Assembly (NCBI GenBank): GCA_002364615.1
Contig: DEYP01000002.1
Span: forward strand, 175,038-239,037
DNA from: Arsukibacterium sp. UBA3155
Lineage (GTDB): Bacteria; Pseudomonadota; Gammaproteobacteria; Enterobacterales; Alteromonadaceae
Length of the DNA stretch: 64,000 bases
Direction of reading: 5' to 3'
Shown: piece by piece, positions 26,216-37,387 of the stretch
Layout: each line of letters starts with the position of its first letter
Position numbering within the stretch: position 1 is the first letter of the stretch
The notes under the pieces: model-generated
What the model saw: only the letters and a program-made list of their open reading frames with translations
Told to the model about the DNA's origin: nothing
The model's database searches: none
Position numbers and translations under genes: made by a program

Positions 26216-26378
26216 CCGCTAATTCCTGATCTATAAGAGTGGCTTTGAAACAAAAATTGTTGCCCGTTTGGTTATACACCAAGCGGGCCGACAAAACAGT
26301 ATTAAATTTACCACAAAACTGTAATTACATTGCTAAGGCTGCCTTAATATGTAAGATTAGTCAAAATATAAGTTCTAA

Positions 26379-26393
26379 TGTAATTAAATTACA
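26379..26393. promoter_or_regulatory. HexR operator of the zwf operon
   Basis: TGTAATT-A-AATTACA is a perfect palindrome that matches the HexR consensus. It lies in the hexR/zwf divergent region, 10 bp upstream of the -35 box of zwf and 164 bp from the hexR start, so it may serve both genes. Confidence 0.9.
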
Positions 26394-26403
26394 ACAAATC
26401 AGG

Positions 26404-26432
26404 TTTACAGCGACATTTCACCGCGTTAGTAT
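26404..26432 (+). promoter_or_regulatory. zwf promoter
   Basis: TTTACA (26404-26409), exactly 17 bases, then TAGTAT (26427-26432). The start codon of zwf is about 37 bases beyond the predicted transcription start. Confidence 0.6.
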
Positions 26433-26475
26433 GCGTTAAGTGTTGTAAAATTACGTATTATTGCAAGGGTCAGAC

Positions 26476-27957
26476 ATGACAACATCAGCACAACATGCCC
26501 AGAATAACGCCTGCGATTTAATTTTATTCGGCACGAAAGGTGATTTAGCCCGTCGTAAGCTATTACCGGCCCTGTACCAACTTGAAAAAGCGGGTTTGCT
26601 GGCTGCTGACACAAGAATTATCGGCGTAGCCCGTGATGCCATGGATAATGACGGTTATCTTGAGATGGTGAAAACTAACCTGACCACGTTTCTTAAAAAA
26701 GAAACCTTAGATGAGACGGTCTGGCAGCAACTTTGCGCACGGCTGTTATATGTGCAGCTGGATTTAACCCAAACCAGTGACTACCTGCAACTTGGAAAAC
26801 TGGTTGACGCTTCAAAACGCACGCCAGTAAGTTATTTCGCTACCCCCCCCGCATTATTTGGCGATCTGTGCAAAGGGCTGGCTGCTGCAGGCTTAGCAGC
26901 AGAACCTTCAAGAGTGGTGCTGGAAAAACCCATTGGCCATGATTTAGCGTCTTCAATCGTTATCAATGATCAGGTAGCGGCACATTTTAAGGAGTGCCAG
27001 ATTTACCGGATCGATCACTATCTGGGTAAAGAAACGGTGCTTAACCTGCTGGCTTTGCGCTTTGCTAACGCCATTTTTGCATCGAACTGGGATCATAATG
27101 CCATAGATCATGTGCAGATTACCGTTGCAGAAGAGGTTGGAGTAGAGGGGCGCTGGAGTTATTACGATGATGCCGGTCAGATGCGTGATATGGTGCAAAA
27201 TCATTTATTGCAGGTGCTGTCGTTAATCGCTATGGAGCCGCCCGCCAGATTAGATGCCGACAGTATTCGTGACGAAAAACTGAAGGTACTTAAAGCGTTA
27301 CGCCGGATTGACAGTAGCAACGTTCAGGAAAAAACTGTTCGGGGTCAATATGCCGGCGGTTTTGTTGCGGGCAAACAGGTACCAGGCTATCTGGAAGAAG
27401 AGGGCGCCCGTTCGGGCAGTCGCACTGAAACCTTTGTTGCAATCAAGGTTGATATCGATAACTGGCGTTGGGCTGGCGTGCCATTCTATCTGCGTACCGG
27501 TAAACGCATGCCTAAAAAACACAGTGAAGTGGTTATTTGTTTTAAACCACAACCTCATAACATTTTTCATGAAACCTACAATGAATTACCAGCCAATAAA
27601 TTAATTATTCGCCTGCAGCCCGATGAAGGGGTTGAAGTGCAGGTAATGAACAAGATCCCGGGCCTGGGCGAACACATGCGCCTGCAGCAAAGCAAACTTG
27701 ATTTAAGTTTCGATGAAACCTTCAAGTCACAGCGCATTGCCGATGCTTATGAGCGGTTACTACTGGAAGCGATGCTGGGCAATCAGTATTTATTTGTACG
27801 TCGCGATGAAGTTGAGCAGGCGTGGCTTTGGGTTGATGGCATTCTTAACGCCTGGAAAAACAACAACGAGCCGGCTAAAACTTACCAGGCCGGAACCTGG
27901 GGCCCGGTCGCTTCCATTTCTATGCTGGCACGTGATGAACGGAACTGGGACGAATAA
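26476..27957 (+). CDS. zwf: Glucose-6-phosphate 1-dehydrogenase
   Basis: The 493-residue enzyme oxidises glucose 6-phosphate to 6-phosphogluconolactone with NADP+. Key blocks are FGTKGDLARRKLLPALYQL (coenzyme binding), EKPIGHDLASS and RIDHYLGKETVLN (substrate binding and catalytic His). The frame begins upstream at 26461, but the ATG at 26476 has AAGGG 6-9 bases before it and is preferred. It is the first gene of the zwf-pgl-edd-glk-eda operon: pgl starts 12 bp after its stop. Expression is likely controlled by HexR. Confidence 0.96.
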   Translation: MTTSAQHAQNNACDLILFGTKGDLARRKLLPALYQLEKAGLLAADTRIIGVARDAMDNDGYLEMVKTNLTTFLKKETLDETVWQQLCARLLYVQLDLTQTSDYLQLGKLVDASKRTPVSYFATPPALFGDLCKGLAAAGLAAEPSRVVLEKPIGHDLASSIVINDQVAAHFKECQIYRIDHYLGKETVLNLLALRFANAIFASNWDHNAIDHVQITVAEEVGVEGRWSYYDDAGQMRDMVQNHLLQVLSLIAMEPPARLDADSIRDEKLKVLKALRRIDSSNVQEKTVRGQYAGGFVAGKQVPGYLEEEGARSGSRTETFVAIKVDIDNWRWAGVPFYLRTGKRMPKKHSEVVICFKPQPHNIFHETYNELPANKLIIRLQPDEGVEVQVMNKIPGLGEHMRLQQSKLDLSFDETFKSQRIADAYERLLLEAMLGNQYLFVRRDEVEQAWLWVDGILNAWKNNNEPAKTYQAGTWGPVASISMLARDERNWDE

Positions 27958-27969
27958 CGGAATTTAACT

Positions 27970-28659
27970 ATGCAATTTCATCAATACAACGACACCAATA
28001 CACTGAACGAAGACTTTGCGAAACGATTGGTTACCCTGCTAAATGAGGCTATTACAGAGCGGGGCCGGGCCTATTTGGTGGTATCTGGTGGGCGCACACC
28101 CACGGCATTGTTTAATGCATTATCGGAAGCTGAGCTGGCATGGGAAAACGTCACCATCTTGCTGGCGGATGAGCGTTTTGTGCCGGTTGATGCCACCGAC
28201 AGTAACGAGCGTCTTGTTAAAGCGAATTTACTACAAGCAAATGCCGCAAAGGCCGAATTTATCAGTTTATATGCCAGCGCAGCGACGGCTGAACAGTCGA
28301 TTGCCAAGGTACTACCTCGTATCGCATCATTACCCTCCTTTGATGCCGTTATTCTGGGCATGGGAGAAGATGGTCATACCGCGTCACTGTTTCCATGCAG
28401 TGCTGAACTGACTGCAGGCCTGTCTGCTGATGCACCAGCAGTATTAGCCGTTAATCCAACAACAGCGCCGTTTCAGCGCATCTCGTTAAGTTTGCCCCGG
28501 CTGCTTGATACACAACATTTGTTTATTCACCTTGTCGGTTCCGGCAAACTTGCCGTGCTAAAGTCTGCACAGGCAGGTACTGATGTTACCAGCATGCCAA
28601 TCCGGGCTATTTTGCAACAGCCAGATGTAGATGTGGCCGTTATGTACGCCGCTAATTAG
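27970..28659 (+). CDS. pgl: 6-phosphogluconolactonase
   Basis: The 229-residue enzyme hydrolyses 6-phosphogluconolactone to 6-phosphogluconate. Typical DevB/Pgl blocks are [35 protein letters not shown] and [13 protein letters not shown]. It lies between zwf and edd, with gaps of 12 and 10 bp, so all are one transcript. Length is normal for the SOL/DevB type. Confidence 0.95.
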   Translation: MQFHQYNDTNTLNEDFAKRLVTLLNEAITERGRAYLVVSGGRTPTALFNALSEAELAWENVTILLADERFVPVDATDSNERLVKANLLQANAAKAEFISLYASAATAEQSIAKVLPRIASLPSFDAVILGMGEDGHTASLFPCSAELTAGLSADAPAVLAVNPTTAPFQRISLSLPRLLDTQHLFIHLVGSGKLAVLKSAQAGTDVTSMPIRAILQQPDVDVAVMYAAN

Positions 28660-28669
28660 AGGAAGCGTT

Positions 28670-30502
28670 ATGAATCCTGTTATTCAACGGGTCACTGACC
28701 GTATTATTGCCCGCAGCAGCAAAAGCCGCGCTATTTATCTGGCGCGGATAGAAGAAGCGGGTCAGAGCGGCCCACATAGGGGCGTATTAAGTTGCGGTAA
28801 TTTGGCTCATGGTTTTGCCGCCTGCAATAAGCAGGACAAAGCTGACTTACGAAGCCTGACCAAAGCTAACATCGGCATTATTTCTTCATATAACGATATG
28901 TTGTCGGCGCATCAGCCCTATGAAACGTATCCCGAAATAATTAAGCAGGCTGTTAATGACGTGGGTAGCGTCGCCCAGTTCGCCGGTGGTGTACCGGCTA
29001 TGTGTGATGGTGTCACCCAGGGGCAGCCGGGAATGGAACTCAGTTTGCTCAGCAGGGATATTATCGCCATGTCTGCTGCGGTTGGCTTGTCTCACAATAT
29101 GTTTGACGGCGGCCTGATGCTTGGCATTTGTGACAAAATCGTGCCGGGCCTACTAATGTCAGCATTGAGTTTTGGTCATTTGCCTTTTGTCTTTGTGCCA
29201 GCCGGACCCATGCCGTCTGGTATTCCTAACAAGGAAAAAGCCCGGGTTCGCCAGCTGTTTGCCGAAGGCAAAGTTGGTAAAGAAGAATTACTCGAGGCGG
29301 AATCAGCGTCGTACCACTCTGCTGGTACCTGTACCTTCTATGGTACAGCGAACTCAAATCAGTTAGTCGTTGAAATGATGGGGCTACATTTACCAGGCTC
29401 TTCTTTTGTTAACCCTGGTAGTGCGCTGCGCGATGAATTAACCAAAGCCGCCGCGCGTCAGGTTACGCGGTTAACCCAATTAGGCCATGAGTATTTACCC
29501 ATTGGTAAGCTTGTTGACGCTAAAGCACTCGTCAACGGCATAGTTGGTCTGCTGGCCACCGGCGGCTCAACCAACCACACCATGCATTTGGTTGCTGTAG
29601 CGCGGGCAGCGGGTTATATCGTTAATTGGGATGACTTTGCCGAGCTATCAGCTGCCACACCGCTGCTCACCCGGATTTACCCTAATGGCCAGGCTGATAT
29701 AAACCATTTCCAACATGCTGGCGGCATGGCGTTGTTGATCCGCGAGTTACTGGACGCGGGCTTATTGCATGAAGATGTTCAGACTATCGCAGGGCCTGGT
29801 TTACGTCGGTATACCCAGCAGCCGCTGCTAAAAGATGGCAAATTACATTGGGTGGATGCGCCAGCGCAGTCTCTTGACCTTGATGTATTAGCCACCGTTG
29901 CCAAACCGTTTAAAAGCCATGGCGGCTTAGAGGTACTATCGGGCAATATGGGCCGCGCCATCTTAAAAACGTCAGCTTTGCGTGATGGTACTGAAGTGAT
30001 TAAAGCACCGGCTGTGGTATTTCAGAGTCAGCATGAACTAGACGCCGCGTTTAAATCGGGCGAGCTGAATAAAGATTGCATCGTGGTGGTCCGTTTTCAG
30101 GGGCCTAAAGCCTGTGGTATGCCAGAGCTTCATAAGTTAACACCACCACTTGGCGTATTGCAGGACAGAGGCTTTAAAGTGGCGTTGGTTACGGATGGCA
30201 GAATGTCTGGTGCGTCAGGTAAAGTGCCTGCGGCAATTCATGTCACACCAGAGGCAGTAGATGGCGGCGCCATTGGTCGGATTAGAACCGGTGATATGAT
30301 TCTGGTAGACGGTAACAGCGGCAAGCTTGAAGTATTAGTTGATGAGGCCGAATTTAACGCCAGAGAGCAGGCGCAAGCCGATTTAAGTCATAATTTTTAT
30401 GGTATGGGCCGGGAAATGTTTGGCGCAATGCGCGCGCAGTTAAGTGGTGCAGAGCAGGGTGCTTGCAGTTTGTTTGTGACTGAGGAACATTTGCATGGCT
30501 AA
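28670..30502 (+). CDS. edd: 6-phosphogluconate dehydratase (Entner-Doudoroff)
   Basis: The 610-residue enzyme of the IlvD/Edd family turns 6-phosphogluconate into 2-keto-3-deoxy-6-phosphogluconate. Blocks include [34 protein letters not shown] (iron-sulfur Cys), [15 protein letters not shown] and [18 protein letters not shown]. The frame extends 39 bases upstream into pgl, but the ATG at 28670 follows GAGGAAG and gives the normal N-terminus [12 protein letters not shown]. It overlaps glk by 8 bp. Confidence 0.96.
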   Translation: MNPVIQRVTDRIIARSSKSRAIYLARIEEAGQSGPHRGVLSCGNLAHGFAACNKQDKADLRSLTKANIGIISSYNDMLSAHQPYETYPEIIKQAVNDVGSVAQFAGGVPAMCDGVTQGQPGMELSLLSRDIIAMSAAVGLSHNMFDGGLMLGICDKIVPGLLMSALSFGHLPFVFVPAGPMPSGIPNKEKARVRQLFAEGKVGKEELLEAESASYHSAGTCTFYGTANSNQLVVEMMGLHLPGSSFVNPGSALRDELTKAAARQVTRLTQLGHEYLPIGKLVDAKALVNGIVGLLATGGSTNHTMHLVAVARAAGYIVNWDDFAELSAATPLLTRIYPNGQADINHFQHAGGMALLIRELLDAGLLHEDVQTIAGPGLRRYTQQPLLKDGKLHWVDAPAQSLDLDVLATVAKPFKSHGGLEVLSGNMGRAILKTSALRDGTEVIKAPAVVFQSQHELDAAFKSGELNKDCIVVVRFQGPKACGMPELHKLTPPLGVLQDRGFKVALVTDGRMSGASGKVPAAIHVTPEAVDGGAIGRIRTGDMILVDGNSGKLEVLVDEAEFNAREQAQADLSHNFYGMGREMFGAMRAQLSGAEQGACSLFVTEEHLHG

Positions 30503-31466
30503 CACCGTTGATTACGCCATTGTTGCTGATATTGGTGGCACGAATGCCCGCTTTAGCCGGGTAAACCTCAATAGCCTTAACCTTGATAAGGTCGCGGTGT
30601 ATCCCTGCGCAACATTTGCCAGCCTGGCTGACGCACTGGCGCATTATCAGCAAGAGCAACAGCTAAGCAATTTAAAGCATGTTGCTATTGCCATTGCCTG
30701 CCCGGTTAACGGTGATTCAATTAGTATGACCAATTTTCACTGGAATTTTTCGGTCAGTGCGATGCAACAACAGCTTGGTTTAGAGCGTTTGCTGGTGATG
30801 AATGACTTTACCGCTGTCGCGATGAGCCTGCCGGCCTTAACAAAAAACGATAAGGTGCAGCTTGGTAACGGCACGGCGCAGTCACATCTGCCGATGGCCG
30901 TGCTGGGTGCCGGCACCGGCTTGGGTGTTGCCCATCTGATAAGTGTCAATAATCAGTTTATTCCATTGCCCGGTGAAGGTGGCCACGTTGACTGGGCCGC
31001 CCAGACAGAGCAGGAATGGTTTATTCAGCAGGTACTGCGTAAAGAATATGGCCATGTCTCGCCAGAGCGGGTGTTATCCGGGCCCGGGCTAGAGGCTATC
31101 TATCGTGCGCTGGCATTGCACCGCCAGCTGGACGTTGCCCCGTTATCGGCCGGTGAAATTGGCAGCCTGGCACTGCAGGGAAGTTCTGAACTTGCCAGCG
31201 CTACAGTAGCCCAGTTTTTTGCTAGCCTTGGCAGTATTGCGGGCGATTTAGCGCTTACACTCAGTGCGTTTGGTGGCGTGTATGTTGCGGGGGGTATTGC
31301 CCCTAAATTATTACCGTTAATGGCTGCAAGTGATTTCAGAACCCGTTTTGAAGCAAAAGGTCGGTTTAGCGCGTTTAATCGCCAGATCGCCACTTATATC
31401 GTGACTGCTCCCCAGCCAGGTCTACTTGGTGCTGCAGTTTACTTAAAACAATCTTTGGCGAGTTAA
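30495..31466 (+). CDS. glk: Glucokinase
   Basis: The 323-residue ATP-dependent kinase makes glucose 6-phosphate from glucose, feeding zwf. It has the N-terminal [12 protein letters not shown] phosphate-binding motif, [11 protein letters not shown] (catalytic Asp), [12 protein letters not shown], and [10 protein letters not shown]. It is a Glk-type (bacterial group A) glucokinase. It sits inside the Entner-Doudoroff operon, with its start in the last codons of edd and its stop 3 bp before eda. Confidence 0.95.
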   Translation: MANTVDYAIVADIGGTNARFSRVNLNSLNLDKVAVYPCATFASLADALAHYQQEQQLSNLKHVAIAIACPVNGDSISMTNFHWNFSVSAMQQQLGLERLLVMNDFTAVAMSLPALTKNDKVQLGNGTAQSHLPMAVLGAGTGLGVAHLISVNNQFIPLPGEGGHVDWAAQTEQEWFIQQVLRKEYGHVSPERVLSGPGLEAIYRALALHRQLDVAPLSAGEIGSLALQGSSELASATVAQFFASLGSIAGDLALTLSAFGGVYVAGGIAPKLLPLMAASDFRTRFEAKGRFSAFNRQIATYIVTAPQPGLLGAAVYLKQSLAS

Positions 31467-31469
31467 TCT

Positions 31470-32123
31470 ATGGCATTTGAAAATTGGCAGCTGCAACCTG
31501 CTGAATTATTTGCACAAGGTGCAGTAGTTCCGGTTATTGTAATTAAAGATCTGGCTGACGCCGTGCCTATGGCAAAAGCGCTGTTAGCCGGTGGTATTAA
31601 AGTTTTAGAAGTGACCCTGCGAACGCCGGTAGCTCTGGATGCTATCAAGTTGCTGGCGGAGCAAGTTCCCGAAGCGATCGTTGGCGCTGGCACGGTAACT
31701 ACTGCTACGCAGTTAGAACAGGTTATTGCTGCAGGCGCGAAATTTGCCATTAGCCCCGGTCTGACCCGGGAGCTACTGCAAGCGGGTAAAGACTCCGTTA
31801 TTCCGCTGATCCCCGGTATTGCCAGTATTTCTGAGCTAATGGAAGGCACGGGCTTGGGCTATACCCATTTTAAGTTCTTCCCTGCGGAAGCCGCCGGCGG
31901 CGTAAAAACGTTAAAATCGATTTACGGCCCGTTTTCTGATATCCGTTTCTGCCCTACGGGCGGGATCAATGAAAAGAATTACCTGGAATATCTGGCATTA
32001 CCTAATGTTAGTTGCGTCGGTGGGTCATGGATAGTCCCGGATACTGCAGTCACTGAAAAAAACTGGTTTATGATTACTGAGTTAACCCGGGTTGCGGTTG
32101 AAAGGGCAATTCAGGACAGTTAA
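31470..32123 (+). CDS. eda: KDPG aldolase (2-keto-3-deoxy-6-phosphogluconate aldolase)
   Basis: The 217-residue enzyme splits KDPG into pyruvate and glyceraldehyde 3-phosphate. Catalytic residues are visible: Glu47 in KVLEVTLRT and the Schiff-base Lys135 in THFKFFPAEAAGG. GAGTVTTATQ and CPTGGINEKNY are also family blocks. It is the last gene of the zwf operon, followed by a good terminator. Confidence 0.96.
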   Translation: MAFENWQLQPAELFAQGAVVPVIVIKDLADAVPMAKALLAGGIKVLEVTLRTPVALDAIKLLAEQVPEAIVGAGTVTTATQLEQVIAAGAKFAISPGLTRELLQAGKDSVIPLIPGIASISELMEGTGLGYTHFKFFPAEAAGGVKTLKSIYGPFSDIRFCPTGGINEKNYLEYLALPNVSCVGGSWIVPDTAVTEKNWFMITELTRVAVERAIQDS

Positions 32124-32155
32124 TTTCAGGCTGCAGCAGCAGCTGATTAAAATCG

Positions 32156-32185
32156 AAAAAGACCGGCTATTATGCCGGTTTTTTT
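32156..32185 (+). terminator. Terminator of the zwf-eda operon
   Basis: ACCGGC (32162-32167) and GCCGGT (32174-32179) with a 6-base loop, then seven T residues. Confidence 0.9.
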
Positions 32186-32255
32186 GAATTTAAAGGACAA
32201 AGCGCGTATAGTGGCGCACCTTTTTCATCCAGTACAATCTGTAGCGGACCTTTTA

Positions 32256-33845
32256 GTGATCTCAACTGCCAATATTACAATGCAATTCGGCGCCAAGCCG
32301 TTGTTCGAAAACATTTCCATTAAATTCGGTGAGGGTAACCGTTATGGTCTGATCGGGGCCAATGGTTGTGGTAAATCGACATTTATGAAAATTCTCAGTC
32401 GCGAATTAGAACCAACTGCGGGGAATGTTTCCGTTGAGCCGAATCATCGCGTCGCAAAATTGCATCAGGATCAGTTTGCCTTTGAACAGTATTCTGTAAT
32501 CGATACGGTGATCATGGGCCACAACGAATTGTGGGCAGTCAAGGAAGAACGCGACCGTATTTACGGTAGCAGCGAGATGAGCGAAGAAGACGGCATGAAA
32601 GTAGCCGACTTAGAGGTTGCATTTGGCGAAATGGATGGTTACACCGCTGAGTCAAGAGCCGGCGAGTTGCTGATTGGCGTCGGTATTCCGGTAGAGCAAC
32701 ATTTTGGGCTGATGTCAGCCATCGCACCCGGTTTTAAACTGCGGGTTTTACTGGCTCAGGTGCTGTTTGCTGATCCGGAAATTATGTTACTGGACGAACC
32801 AACTAATAACCTGGATATCAATACTATTCGCTGGCTGGAGAATGTTCTGACCGAGCGCAATAGCACAATGGTTATTATTTCGCACGATCGGCATTTTTTA
32901 AACAGCGTTTGCACCCATATGGCTGACCTCGACTACGGTGAGCTGCGGTTGTACCCGGGCAACTACGATGAATATATGTTTGCCGCTACGCAGGCCCGCG
33001 AGCGTTTGCTATCCGATAACGCCAAGAAAAAATCGCAGATTGCCGAGTTACAAACCTTTGTAAGCCGGTTCTCGGCTAACGCCTCGAAAGCCAAGCAGGC
33101 AACATCACGTGCTAAACAAATTGATAAAATTCAGTTAGAAGAAGTAAAAGCATCCAGTAGGGTAAACCCGTTTATCCGCTTTGAGCAGCAAAAACAACTA
33201 TATCGCTTAGCCCTGGAAGTAGAAGGGCTTAATAAAAGCTTTACTGACCTGCATCTGCTTAAAAATCTTAATTTGACGGTAGAGGTTGGTGAAAAAGTCG
33301 CTATTTTAGGTGCCAACGGTATCGGTAAAACCACGCTATTAAAGTGTCTGATGGGTGATCTAAAGCCGGAATCAGGTGTCGTGAAATGGTCTGAAAATGT
33401 CAAAATTGGCTATTACGCGCAGGACCATGCTCATGAATTTTCTGAGGCAATGAGTTTATTTGACTGGATGAGTCAATGGAAACAGCCCTCAGATGATGAG
33501 CAAGCTATCCGGGGCATTTTAGGCCGTTTATTATTCTCACAGGATGAAATTAAAAAGTCGGTGAAAGTGCTGTCAGGTGGCGAAAAGGGCAGAATGCTGT
33601 TTGGTAAGTTAATGCTGCAGCGGCCCAACATTCTGGTGATGGATGAACCCACTAACCACCTGGATATGGAATCTATTGAGTCATTGAATATGGCGCTGGA
33701 ACACTATAAAGGCACCCTGATTTTTGTCAGCCACGATCGCGAGTTTGTGTCAACCCTGGCCAGTCGTATTATTGAAATAACCAATCAGGATATCCGTAAT
33801 TTCGTTGGTACTTACGAAGAGTATTTAACTGCACAGGCCAGCTGA
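32256..33845 (+). CDS. ybiT: ABC-F ATPase YbiT
   Basis: The 529-residue two-cassette ABC-F protein lacks membrane segments. The first cassette has GANGCGKST and [11 protein letters not shown], the second [21 protein letters not shown] and [10 protein letters not shown]. The frame extends upstream to 32172, but that start lies in the eda terminator. I use GTG at 32256, giving [20 protein letters not shown], which lines up with the N-terminus of E. coli YbiT. YbiT is a ribosome-associated translation factor. Confidence 0.92.
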   Translation: MISTANITMQFGAKPLFENISIKFGEGNRYGLIGANGCGKSTFMKILSRELEPTAGNVSVEPNHRVAKLHQDQFAFEQYSVIDTVIMGHNELWAVKEERDRIYGSSEMSEEDGMKVADLEVAFGEMDGYTAESRAGELLIGVGIPVEQHFGLMSAIAPGFKLRVLLAQVLFADPEIMLLDEPTNNLDINTIRWLENVLTERNSTMVIISHDRHFLNSVCTHMADLDYGELRLYPGNYDEYMFAATQARERLLSDNAKKKSQIAELQTFVSRFSANASKAKQATSRAKQIDKIQLEEVKASSRVNPFIRFEQQKQLYRLALEVEGLNKSFTDLHLLKNLNLTVEVGEKVAILGANGIGKTTLLKCLMGDLKPESGVVKWSENVKIGYYAQDHAHEFSEAMSLFDWMSQWKQPSDDEQAIRGILGRLLFSQDEIKKSVKVLSGGEKGRMLFGKLMLQRPNILVMDEPTNHLDMESIESLNMALEHYKGTLIFVSHDREFVSTLASRIIEITNQDIRNFVGTYEEYLTAQAS

Positions 33846-33984
33846 TTTCTGACTTTTCACAGCACTTGATATACTCGCAGCCGGTAACGCGTAATGCAGC
33901 CGGCTTGTTTTTTGGCACACCGGCCCCATCTCTTTGTTAACCTATAGTATTTATTCAGTCGCTTAGTTAACAGGAGACGTCAGT

Positions 33985-34452
33985 ATGAAAGTCAATATTG
34001 GTATTGAAGAGAACGAACGTAAAGCCATTTGTGAAGGGTTAGCCGTGTTGCTTGCCGACACCTATACCTTGTATCTTAAAACGCATAATTACCACTGGAA
34101 CGTAACCGGGCCGATGTTTCAAACCTTGCATACGTTGTTTGAAACACAGTATATAGAATTGGCTGAGGCAGTAGATGAAATTGCTGAACGGATCCGGGCA
34201 TTAGGAGAGTTCGCTCCGGGGTCTTATAAAGAGTTTGCTAAACTGACCAGTATTAAAGAAGCAGAGGGTATTCCTGCGGCAGAAGATATGATTAAAGACT
34301 TAGTAAAGGGGCAGGAAGCCATAGCGAAAACCGCGCGTTCTATTGTACCGGTGGCGGATAAGGCCTCTGATGAAGTCAGCCTGGATCTGCTAACTCAACG
34401 AATGACGGTACATGAAAAAACGGCCTGGATGCTACGCAGTCTGGTTGCATAG
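33985..34452 (+). CDS. dps: Dps-family DNA-binding ferritin
   Basis: The 155-residue protein belongs to the Dps mini-ferritins, which oxidise and store iron with H2O2 and protect DNA in stationary phase. The ferroxidase ligands are in [14 protein letters not shown] (His) and [13 protein letters not shown] (Asp and Glu), in the usual spacing. The N-terminus is short and not strongly basic, so DNA binding may be weak. AGGAGA lies before the ATG. A strong terminator follows it. Confidence 0.95.
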   Translation: MKVNIGIEENERKAICEGLAVLLADTYTLYLKTHNYHWNVTGPMFQTLHTLFETQYIELAEAVDEIAERIRALGEFAPGSYKEFAKLTSIKEAEGIPAAEDMIKDLVKGQEAIAKTARSIVPVADKASDEVSLDLLTQRMTVHEKTAWMLRSLVA

Positions 34453-34497
34453 CGCGTTGTGACATAAGCCGTTGTAACTTATTTCGTTTCAAGCATG

Positions 34498-34527
34498 AAA
34501 AAAACAGCGCCGTGGCGCTGTTTTTTT
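34498..34527 (+). terminator. Terminator after dps
   Basis: ACAGCGCC (34504-34511) and GGCGCTGT (34514-34521) with a 2-base centre, flanked by A and T runs. Confidence 0.92.
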
Positions 34528-34678
34528 ATCCATATTCTTTTAAAATCAGTGTTTAATCGTAATGTCTTTAAAAAGTACTAAGTTTTTCCGGCAAAAACTT
34601 GTAAAATCAGCACCAGCAGTAACACTTAAAAGCGTTAGATGCTTTTGGTGCTGATAGACCCAACCGGAGATGTCCCCG

Positions 34679-35524
34679 ATGAACGCCTTGCAATATGCGC
34701 AACACGCTGTCGATTTATTTGTGTTCCCCGATAGCTACCTTCGCGTGAAAGAATTAATGGAATCGGAAACAGCCAGTCTGGACGACATCGCTGAAGTTAT
34801 TTTACTTGACCCTGTACTCACTTCAAAACTATTAAAGTTGGCTAACAGTGCTGTCTATCGCTTGCCCTATCAGGTCGAATCCGTTAGTAAAGCATTGTTA
34901 GTATTAGGAAAAACCCAGTTATATAATCTGGTGGTCAGTATCGCGGTCAGCTCTGCATGCAGCAAGTTAGGTTCAGCTTCAATTGATTTGGAACGCTTTT
35001 GGGAACAAAGTATTAATGCCGCACTCATTGGCAAATATCTGGCAAACTTTTGTGGTTTGCGACAGCCTGATCGCCTCTATGTTACTGGCTTACTGCACAA
35101 TATTGGCGAGCTAGTTGTTATGCAACAAGCGCCGGACAATGCGGCACATTGCCAGCACTACAACAATGAAATTAAACCCTGGCAGCTGCAGCAAACTATT
35201 CTGGGTTTTACTTATGCTGCCTGTGGCGGAGAACTGTTAAACCTGTGGCAATTACCTGACAGTATTGTTGAACCCCTGACCCGGCAACACAGTACACAGT
35301 TTAGTGCTGCCGAGCCTGATGTTTTAATCAGTTATCTTGCAGTGCGCATGGCGCTCGCCAACCAGCACCCTGATCTTTACAGTATTAAGTCATTGATTGA
35401 TCCTTTTGTGTTGGAACTATTGCACCTGGAACAATCCGACTTAATTAAGGCTATCGATTTTTGTAATACTGAAGGTTTATTTATCCTGTCTGTGTTAAAC
35501 CCACGTATCAGCACTATTTATTAA
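34679..35524 (+). CDS. HDOD-domain protein
   Basis: The 281-residue protein is a single HDOD domain, a degenerate relative of HD phosphohydrolases found in signalling proteins. Helical blocks such as [43 protein letters not shown] and [16 protein letters not shown] are typical. No GGDEF, EAL or receiver domain is attached. I chose the ATG at 34679 rather than 34670 because GGAGA lies 8 bases before it. Its partner is unknown. Confidence 0.9.
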   Translation: MNALQYAQHAVDLFVFPDSYLRVKELMESETASLDDIAEVILLDPVLTSKLLKLANSAVYRLPYQVESVSKALLVLGKTQLYNLVVSIAVSSACSKLGSASIDLERFWEQSINAALIGKYLANFCGLRQPDRLYVTGLLHNIGELVVMQQAPDNAAHCQHYNNEIKPWQLQQTILGFTYAACGGELLNLWQLPDSIVEPLTRQHSTQFSAAEPDVLISYLAVRMALANQHPDLYSIKSLIDPFVLELLHLEQSDLIKAIDFCNTEGLFILSVLNPRISTIY

Positions 35525-35580
35525 TCCATTCTGTTACCGGCACTGTTCGCAGTGCCGGCGCTATTATCTGGAACATTGTT

Positions 35581-37275
35581 ATGTCTGAAGCAAAAGTAAA
35601 AGCCTCGTTATATACCGCTTATTCCGGCTCGGCCTTGTTAGAAACCCCGCTATTGAATAAGGGCAGTGCCTTTAGCAAAGAGGAACGGGCCGTATTTAAT
35701 CTGACTGGCTTATTGCCTCCGCGCTTTGAAACGATAGAAGAGCAGGTAAGCCGGGCATATATGCAATATAAAAGTTTTGATTCAGCCATAAACAAGCATA
35801 TTTACCTGCGGGCAATTCAGGACAACAATGAAACATTGTTTTACCGGCTGGTACAGCAGCACTTAGAAGAAATGATCCCGATTATTTATACCCCGACCGT
35901 TGGCGATGCCTGTGAACAGTTTTCTGATATTTATCGCAGCGCCCGTGGCTTATTTATCAGCTTTGAAGATCGGCATAATCTGGATGATATTTTGCGCAAT
36001 GCCACCAAAGCAAAAGTTAAAGTGATCGTGGTAACGGACGGTGAACGTGTGTTGGGGCTGGGTGATCAGGGTATTGGCGGCATGGGCATTTCGATTGGGA
36101 AATTGTCACTTTACACCGCCTGTGGTGGCATAAGCCCTGCCTATACCTTGCCAGTGATGCTGGATGTGGGCACAAATAATGAAAAGCTGCTAAACGACCC
36201 GATGTATATGGGACTGCGCCATAAACGGGTTGGTCAGGATGACTACAACGAATTTATTGAGCTGTTTATCAAGGCGGTTAAACGCCGGTGGCCAGACGCC
36301 ATCTTGCAATTTGAAGACTTTGCCCAGCCCAACGCCATGCCATTACTGCAGCGTTATCGCGAGCAGATTTGTTGTTTCAATGATGATATTCAGGGCACTG
36401 CGGCAGTAACGGTTGGCAGCTTACTGGCAGCGTGCTTAAGTAAAAACGTTAAACTTAGTACCCAGAAGGTGGTATTTGTCGGTGCAGGCTCTGCCGGCTG
36501 CGGTATTGCCGAGCAAGTGATCAGCCAGATGGTGGCTGAGGGCATCACTGAACAACAGGCAAGACAGCAAATTTTTATGGTTGACCGTGCAGGTTTACTG
36601 ACCGGAACCATGCCAGACTTACGGGATTTCCAACAAGCCCTGACCCAAAATGCGACCGCTATTGCTAACTGGAATTATAGTGGGGAGTATCCGAGTTTAC
36701 TTGACGTTATGCACTGCGCCACCCCTGATATACTGATTGGTGTATCAGGTCAGGCCGGGTTATTTACCGAAGAAGTGGTGCGGGCGATGAAAAAAGGCTG
36801 CAGTAAACCTATTATATTTCCATTGAGTAATCCGTCGCGTCAGGTCGAGGCTACACCGCAACAGGTCATAGAGTGGACAGAAGGTGAGGTAATTGTCGCC
36901 ACCGGCAGCCCCTTTGCTCCGGTTGAATATCAGGGTAAACAGCATCTGATAGCACAGTGCAATAACAGTTATATATTTCCAGGTATTGGCCTGGGCGTCA
37001 TTGCGGTTAAAGCGCGTTTGATCAGTGATGAGATGCTTCGTGCAGCCAGTAAAACCCTGGCGGCGACATCGCCGTTAGCCAACACCGGAAAAGGAGGGCT
37101 GCTACCGCCCTTTACTGCACTGGCTGAACTTAGTAAAAAAATTGCGTTTGCTGTGGCAAAGGTGGCTCAGCAACAAGGTTTAGCATTGGAAATTGATGAC
37201 AATTTACTGCAGCAACGAATTGAAGATAATTTCTGGAAGCCGCAGTATCGGCATTATAAGCGTGTTAGTGGTTAA
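35581..37275 (+). CDS. maeA: NAD-dependent malic enzyme MaeA/SfcA
   Basis: The 564-residue enzyme decarboxylates malate to pyruvate with NAD+. Blocks include [65 protein letters not shown] and [14 protein letters not shown] (nucleotide binding). Length and sequence match the E. coli SfcA type. It is a single gene, about 110 bp before the DUF885 lipoprotein. Confidence 0.96.
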   Translation: MSEAKVKASLYTAYSGSALLETPLLNKGSAFSKEERAVFNLTGLLPPRFETIEEQVSRAYMQYKSFDSAINKHIYLRAIQDNNETLFYRLVQQHLEEMIPIIYTPTVGDACEQFSDIYRSARGLFISFEDRHNLDDILRNATKAKVKVIVVTDGERVLGLGDQGIGGMGISIGKLSLYTACGGISPAYTLPVMLDVGTNNEKLLNDPMYMGLRHKRVGQDDYNEFIELFIKAVKRRWPDAILQFEDFAQPNAMPLLQRYREQICCFNDDIQGTAAVTVGSLLAACLSKNVKLSTQKVVFVGAGSAGCGIAEQVISQMVAEGITEQQARQQIFMVDRAGLLTGTMPDLRDFQQALTQNATAIANWNYSGEYPSLLDVMHCATPDILIGVSGQAGLFTEEVVRAMKKGCSKPIIFPLSNPSRQVEATPQQVIEWTEGEVIVATGSPFAPVEYQGKQHLIAQCNNSYIFPGIGLGVIAVKARLISDEMLRAASKTLAATSPLANTGKGGLLPPFTALAELSKKIAFAVAKVAQQQGLALEIDDNLLQQRIEDNFWKPQYRHYKRVSG

Positions 37276-37387
37276 CAGCTTTATATCAGAGCCTTAGCAA
37301 AACAAATCTTGTTACATTTAGTTTTAGACTCAATGCCTTATTAACGGTACGCTGGGAGTAATCTTTGCCCGTTAATAAGGAATAATA

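Noticed and set aside
26320..26329. TGTAATTACA as a second HexR operator
   Set aside because: It has both half-site ends but lacks the full 15-bp spacing, so I only mention it as a possible weak site.
32172..32255. Upstream extension of ybiT
   Set aside because: The extra codons overlap the eda terminator and do not fit the YbiT N-terminus; GTG at 32256 does.
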